Of a stretch of 27,150 nucleotides of DNA, positions 23,827 to 27,150 are shown piece after piece. A model generated the notes under the pieces. The model saw nothing but the letters and a program-made list of their open reading frames with translations, was not told the DNA's origin and did not search any database. Position numbers and translations under genes: made by a program. Numbering within the stretch: position 1 is the stretch's first letter; every line of letters starts with the position of its first letter. Source of the DNA: Streptococcus parasanguinis (GTDB lineage: Bacteria; Bacillota; Bacilli; Lactobacillales; Streptococcaceae); assembly GCF_901875555.1 (NCBI RefSeq), contig NZ_CABFMD010000010.1, positions 1 through 27,150 on the forward strand. The letters are read 5' to 3'.

Positions 23827-25579
23827 GACAAAGCAAACATCGTCCCTTTGGAGCCGACTTTCTCCTTATTTGAAGGGCTTCCACCTATTTTTTGGAATTG
23901 CCATCCTCTTTTCGATCGTATCGAGTGTAATCACGGTTATTGGACCAGATAAATTAAAAGAAATCACGGATACCATCACAAAAGGGATGGGAGGCGCCAT
24001 TGATATTGACAAGATCACTTCGATTGCTCTGACCTTAGCCGTCCTTTATGGAGTAGGGGCCTTGGTCTCATACAGCAGTAGTTTTATTATCTCCACCATG
24101 ATTCAGCGTTTCGCAGAACGCTTGCGCAATGCCATCGCTGAGAAGATCAATCGGGTACCCCTCCAATATTTTGATAGCCATGAACAAGGAGATACCTTGT
24201 CTCGTGTGACCAATGACGTGGATTTGATGACCCAATCCTTTAACCAAAGTTTGGTGCAAATGGTTTCTTCCATCGTCTTATTGGTTGGATCGATCTTTAT
24301 GATGTTTAAGACGGATTGGCATCTTGCCCTGACAGCCATCCTCTCTGTTTTTGGAGGGTTTGGCTTATCTAGTATCATTATGGTCAAGAGCCAGCCTCTC
24401 TTTAAGCAACAGCAAGCCAACCTTGCCAAAGTTTCAGGCTATGTAGAAGAAATCTATAGTGGGCACAATGTGGTCATTTCCTATAATGGTCGTCATCAAG
24501 CCAAAGAGCAATTTGATGCCATCAACCAAGATTTGTACCATAGCATGTGGAAATCCCAATTCTTTTCTGGGATCATGATGCCCTTGATGCAATTTGTAGG
24601 GAACTTCGGCTATGTCATGGTCTGTATCGTTGGGGCTGTCCTTACTATCAACGGAGACATTACCATCGGGACCATTGTTGCCTTTATGACCTATGTCCGC
24701 ATCTTTACCCAACCAATTGGGCAAATGGCCCAAGGAATTACCCAATTGCAATCAGCCAGTGCAGCCATGGGGCGGGTCTTTGAATTCTTAGGCGAAGAAG
24801 AAATGGAAGACGAATCTCAAAAAACGCGCCAGTTGGGAACACCGAAAGGGCATGTTAGCTTCGAGCATGTGCGCTTTGGTTACGCACCAGATAAGACCAT
24901 TATTCATGACTTTACCGCTGAAGCGAAACCAGGACAGAAAGTGGCCATTGTTGGTCCGACAGGAGCAGGTAAGACGACTATGGTCAATCTCTTGATGCGT
25001 TTTTACGATATTCAAGCTGGTAAAATTGCTATCGATGGTGTGGATACCAAGGCCATGAGCCGCGAAGAAGTTCATGATGCCTTCTCCATGGTCTTACAAG
25101 ATACCTGGCTCTTTGAGGGCACTATTCGGGAGAATCTGGTTTTCAATCAAACCGATATTTCCGATGAAGCCGTCGAAGCGGCAACACGGGCGGTTGGGGT
25201 CCATCACTTTATCCGGACCTTGCCGAATGGCTACGATACCGTGCTAGATGATTCGGTCACCTTATCTGTCGGTCAGAAGCAGCTCTTGACCATTGCGCGT
25301 GCCCTCTTGAAGGATGCTCCACTCCTCATCTTGGATGAAGCAACCTCATCTGTCGATACCCGTACAGAAGAGTTGATTCAAAAAGCCATGGACAAACTAA
25401 TGGAAGGCCGGACCTCTTTTGTCATTGCCCATCGCTTGTCCACTATCCGCAATGCGGATTTGATTCTCGTGATGAAAGATGGAAATATTATCGAGCAAGG
25501 AAACCACCAAGAACTCATGAGCCAAAATGGCTTCTATGCTGATCTCTACAATAGCCAATTCACAGAAGAAGTAGCGTAA
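23819..25579 (+). CDS. ABC multidrug exporter half-transporter with catalytic ATPase site
   Basis: 586 residues: six membrane helices, then a nucleotide-binding domain with Walker A GPTGAGKTT (379-387), Walker B LILDEATS with catalytic Glu507, and H-loop His538 (VIAHRLST). The signature is LSVGQ (Val484 for Gly) rather than LSGGQ. It complements the upstream protein exactly: the intact composite ATP site uses this Walker A/B/His with the partner's SGGQ, and the other site is degenerate. This is a LmrD/BmrD/EfrB-like subunit of the plasma-membrane efflux heterodimer. Translation is coupled by an eight-base overlap. Confidence 0.93.
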   Translation: MHKTKQTSSLWSRLSPYLKGFHLFFGIAILFSIVSSVITVIGPDKLKEITDTITKGMGGAIDIDKITSIALTLAVLYGVGALVSYSSSFIISTMIQRFAERLRNAIAEKINRVPLQYFDSHEQGDTLSRVTNDVDLMTQSFNQSLVQMVSSIVLLVGSIFMMFKTDWHLALTAILSVFGGFGLSSIIMVKSQPLFKQQQANLAKVSGYVEEIYSGHNVVISYNGRHQAKEQFDAINQDLYHSMWKSQFFSGIMMPLMQFVGNFGYVMVCIVGAVLTINGDITIGTIVAFMTYVRIFTQPIGQMAQGITQLQSASAAMGRVFEFLGEEEMEDESQKTRQLGTPKGHVSFEHVRFGYAPDKTIIHDFTAEAKPGQKVAIVGPTGAGKTTMVNLLMRFYDIQAGKIAIDGVDTKAMSREEVHDAFSMVLQDTWLFEGTIRENLVFNQTDISDEAVEAATRAVGVHHFIRTLPNGYDTVLDDSVTLSVGQKQLLTIARALLKDAPLLILDEATSSVDTRTEELIQKAMDKLMEGRTSFVIAHRLSTIRNADLILVMKDGNIIEQGNHQELMSQNGFYADLYNSQFTEEVA

Positions 25580-25613
25580 AACAAGATACAAAGGGCGTAG
25601 CATACAAACTGCA

Positions 25614-25658
25614 AAAATAGGATAGAAGTTCGTTTCGTGAACTTCTATCCTATTTTTT
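25614..25658 (+). terminator. Terminator of the marR-ABC-ABC operon
   Basis: An 18-bp perfect stem, AAAATAGGATAGAAGTTC (25614-25631) with its exact complement (25639-25656), loop GTTTCGT, and a run of T at the end. It is nearly symmetric and could also act on the minus strand. The following 25659-25770 contains no gene I can support. Confidence 0.92.
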
Positions 25659-25770
25659 AGCAGAGAAATTGGAAAAGATGATTCTTAGATACAGAAAAAT
25701 GACAAATCCTCAAAATTAGATGGATGAAAATGAGAAAAAGAAGAAAGAAACGATAAAAAAGAAGCCTGGC

Positions 25771-25800
25771 TTGACAGGTTTTCTTAGGATCGCGTATACT
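25771..25800 (+). promoter_or_regulatory. Promoter of the PAP2 gene
   Basis: TTGACA (25771-25776), an 18-bp spacer, TATACT (25795-25800). It lies inside an in-frame upstream extension of the PAP2 reading frame and so supports the later start. Confidence 0.78.
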
Positions 25801-25839
25801 AGTAGGTACAAAAATGAGATGACAGACAGGAGTTCCAAC

Positions 25840-26355
25840 ATGAAGCCCAATCTTCAAGATTATCCGAAATTTTATCGTTGGCTAACCCTGCCTTTCACGA
25901 GAAAACCACATCGTGTGCAGGTTCTGCAAAGGATGAATCGAATCTTGACGTTCGCCATGCCAGGCATCTACGGCCTGGTCTTTTGTTGGCTGTTCTTAAA
26001 GAAAACTTCAATGGGAGGAATCTGGCCTTTTATCTGGATTCCTGCTACGGGCTTTGTCTTGTTTAGCATCTTTCGTCATTGGGTCAATGTTCCGAGACCT
26101 TATGAGAAGTGGGAGATTCAACCATTATTAGAAAAAAATTCATCCGGTCATTCCTTTCCTAGCCGACATGTATTTTCGGCGACCATTATCTCTATGTGTG
26201 TCTGTCAGTTGTCGCTTCCGTTTGGAATGTGCTCGATGCTCCTGTCTCTTTTATTAGCTCTTGTCCGAGTTATCGGAGGGGTTCACTATCCTAAGGATGT
26301 CCTCGTTGCTTGGGGGCTGGGACTCGCCTGGGGAGGCCTCTTTTTGCTGGTTTGA
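25840..26355 (+). CDS. PAP2-superfamily membrane phosphatase
   Basis: 171 residues from ATG 25840, which has AGGAG seven bases before it and a promoter 40 bases upstream. The frame is open back to 25720, but that part is Lys-rich and contains the promoter. The three phosphatase motifs are visible: R-x6-RP (RHWVNVPRP, Arg replacing the usual Lys), SSGHSFPSRH (normally PSGH) and R-x5-H-x3-D (RVIGGVHYPKD). Several membrane helices surround them. Relatives remove phosphate from undecaprenyl pyrophosphate or phosphatidic acid at the membrane; the substrate here is not known. Confidence 0.85.
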   Translation: MKPNLQDYPKFYRWLTLPFTRKPHRVQVLQRMNRILTFAMPGIYGLVFCWLFLKKTSMGGIWPFIWIPATGFVLFSIFRHWVNVPRPYEKWEIQPLLEKNSSGHSFPSRHVFSATIISMCVCQLSLPFGMCSMLLSLLLALVRVIGGVHYPKDVLVAWGLGLAWGGLFLLV

Positions 26356-26381
26356 ATGAATAAATTGTGGGAAATTGACCT

Positions 26382-26410
26382 TTGTCTAAGAGGGAGGGAT
26401 AGTGTATACT
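26382..26410 (+). promoter_or_regulatory. Promoter of the second acetyltransferase gene
   Basis: TTGTCT (26382-26387), a 17-bp spacer, TATACT (26405-26410). AGGAGAGAAG directly precedes the ATG at 26439. Confidence 0.65.
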
Positions 26411-26438
26411 GGAAAGTGGACTTAGAATAGGAGAGAAG

Positions 26439-27065
26439 ATGAAGTACAGAAAAGCAAAAAAAGCAGATTTGGATCAGGTGGTTCGAGTAGCCAGTACAGC
26501 CTTTGAGGAGTATCTATTTTTAAAAGTCATCAAGGATTTGGTGCGTGATCCCAAGCAATACCCTGCCTTTGTTGAGGCAATGATGCGCATCTTGGTGAAG
26601 GTTTTTCTCAAGCACCATATTTGCCTTGTGGCAGAAAAGAACGATGAAATTTATGCAGTTGCCTTGTTGCAAAAGGGACCGATTCCTTTTCGGGCCTATC
26701 TCTTAAATGGGGGATTGGGCTTGCTCAAGTTTATTTCCTTGAAGAATATGTTGGCCTACTTTAAATTTATGGAGGACACTGATAAGGAATTGGAGCAAAA
26801 TGTAGACTTTGATTGGTATTTGATGCTTCTCGCAGTGGCTCCCAAACACCAACGTCAGGGTTATGGCAGTCGCTTTATGACAGAAGGAATTGAGCCTTTC
26901 TTGGAAGAGATTAAAGGGGAAAAACTAGCCTTTTATACCAATACAAAGGGAAATGTCTATTTTTATACCAAAAATGGCTACAAGGAAGTCTACTCTAACG
27001 AGATTAGCTTTAACCAAGTAGAGATGGGGAGTTGGTATTTCTTGAAGGAGCTAAAAAAACACTGA
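26439..27065 (+). CDS. GNAT-family acetyltransferase
   Basis: 208 residues with a GNAT core. The acetyl-CoA loop is in LAVAPKHQRQGYGSRFMTEG (about 132-151, Q-x-x-G-x-G form), followed by LAFYTNTKGNVYFYTKNGYK, the usual motif B with aromatic residues. The N-terminal half has a longer helical insert (about 30-60) than the first GNAT protein in this window, to which it shows no close likeness. The substrate is unknown. AGGAGAG precedes the ATG. The IS begins only ten bases after the stop, so any native terminator has been displaced. Confidence 0.85.
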   Translation: MKYRKAKKADLDQVVRVASTAFEEYLFLKVIKDLVRDPKQYPAFVEAMMRILVKVFLKHHICLVAEKNDEIYAVALLQKGPIPFRAYLLNGGLGLLKFISLKNMLAYFKFMEDTDKELEQNVDFDWYLMLLAVAPKHQRQGYGSRFMTEGIEPFLEEIKGEKLAFYTNTKGNVYFYTKNGYKEVYSNEISFNQVEMGSWYFLKELKKH

Positions 27066-27074
27066 GGTTACAAC

Positions 27075-27150
27075 TGAACTGCACCCCAAAAGTTAGACAG
27101 AAAAAATCTAACTTTTGGGGTGTTTTATAATGAAATTAACTTATGAAGAT
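27075..27150 (+). mobile_element. Left end of an IS3-family element
   Basis: TGAACTGCACCCC starts the left inverted repeat. A 16-bp perfect stem follows, CACCCCAAAAGTTAGA (27082-27097) / TCTAACTTTTGGGGTG (27107-27122), then TTTTATAATG leading into orfA. It matches the right end at 140-163 and the relic at 3754-3798. The orientation is the same as for the IS at the left edge. Confidence 0.85.
27130..27150 (+). CDS. IS3-family transposase OrfA, first seven codons (partial)
   Basis: ATG at 27130 opens MKLTYED, the usual start of the helix-turn-helix OrfA in this IS3 branch. The frame runs off the window. The only ribosome-site-like bases (GGGGTG) lie in the 3' arm of the upstream hairpin and would be masked in transcripts entering from outside. 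Confidence 0.75.

Noticed and set aside
25720..25839. Upstream start for the PAP2 protein
   Set aside because: The extension is Lys-rich, lacks a ribosome site and contains the TTGACA/TATACT promoter.

Overview
The window reads as chromosome of an oral (viridans-type) Streptococcus. The evidence is moderate-to-low GC, SigA-like extended -10 promoters, strong AAGGAGG ribosome sites, an scr sucrose locus, an FMN lactate oxidase, an efp-asp23-nusB cluster, and IS3-family elements with streptococcal-looking ends. The species cannot be fixed from sequence alone.

Layout. (1) 1-3798 is an accessory island bounded by IS3-family debris. The 3' end of a transposase gene and the right end of its IS (1-163) run into a striking ~50-bp tandem array of terminator hairpins (164-397). 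Then come a GNAT acetyltransferase, an AT-rich one-protein ABC/FtsX exporter (1247-3322), a short Gly/Trp/Tyr-rich bacteriocin-like remnant, a strong terminator, and a decayed inverted IS left end (3555-3798). (2) 3818-13201 is housekeeping: a DUF1129-type membrane protein and corA on the minus strand, divergent from uvrA and an Xaa-Pro peptidase. A Tim44-like/zinc-ribbon membrane protein and an SPFH protein (relatives of Bacillus YdjH/YdjI) follow, then efp, asp23-like and nusB with a terminator. (3) 13206-21480 is carbon metabolism: lctO (minus), then scrR-scrB (minus) divergent from scrA-scrK (plus), and a peptide deformylase-like gene broken by a 5-bp tandem duplication. Inverted copies of a ~175-bp structured repeat lie at 14715-14889 and 21303-21474, bracketing the scr-def segment. 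(4) 21482-25658 is a self-contained drug-efflux type operon: a MarR regulator with three 16-bp operator-like palindromes at its promoter, followed by two translationally coupled ABC half-transporters that form a textbook asymmetric heterodimer, ended by an 18-bp terminator stem. (5) 25771-27065 holds a PAP2 phosphatase and a second GNAT protein, each with its own promoter. The left end of another IS3-family copy begins at 27075.

How genes work together. ScrA imports and phosphorylates sucrose, ScrB splits sucrose-6-phosphate, ScrK phosphorylates the fructose released, and ScrR represses through palindromes in the scrB/scrA intergenic region. LctO turns lactate from this fermentation into pyruvate and H2O2. 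CorA supplies Mg2+. UvrA serves excision repair. EF-P and NusB serve translation of proline stretches and rRNA antitermination.

No wholly new defence or mobile system is evident. The least explained items are the hairpin-terminator array, the structured inverted repeats around scr, the YdjH/YdjI-like pair without PspA, and the ABC exporter with its orphan peptide.
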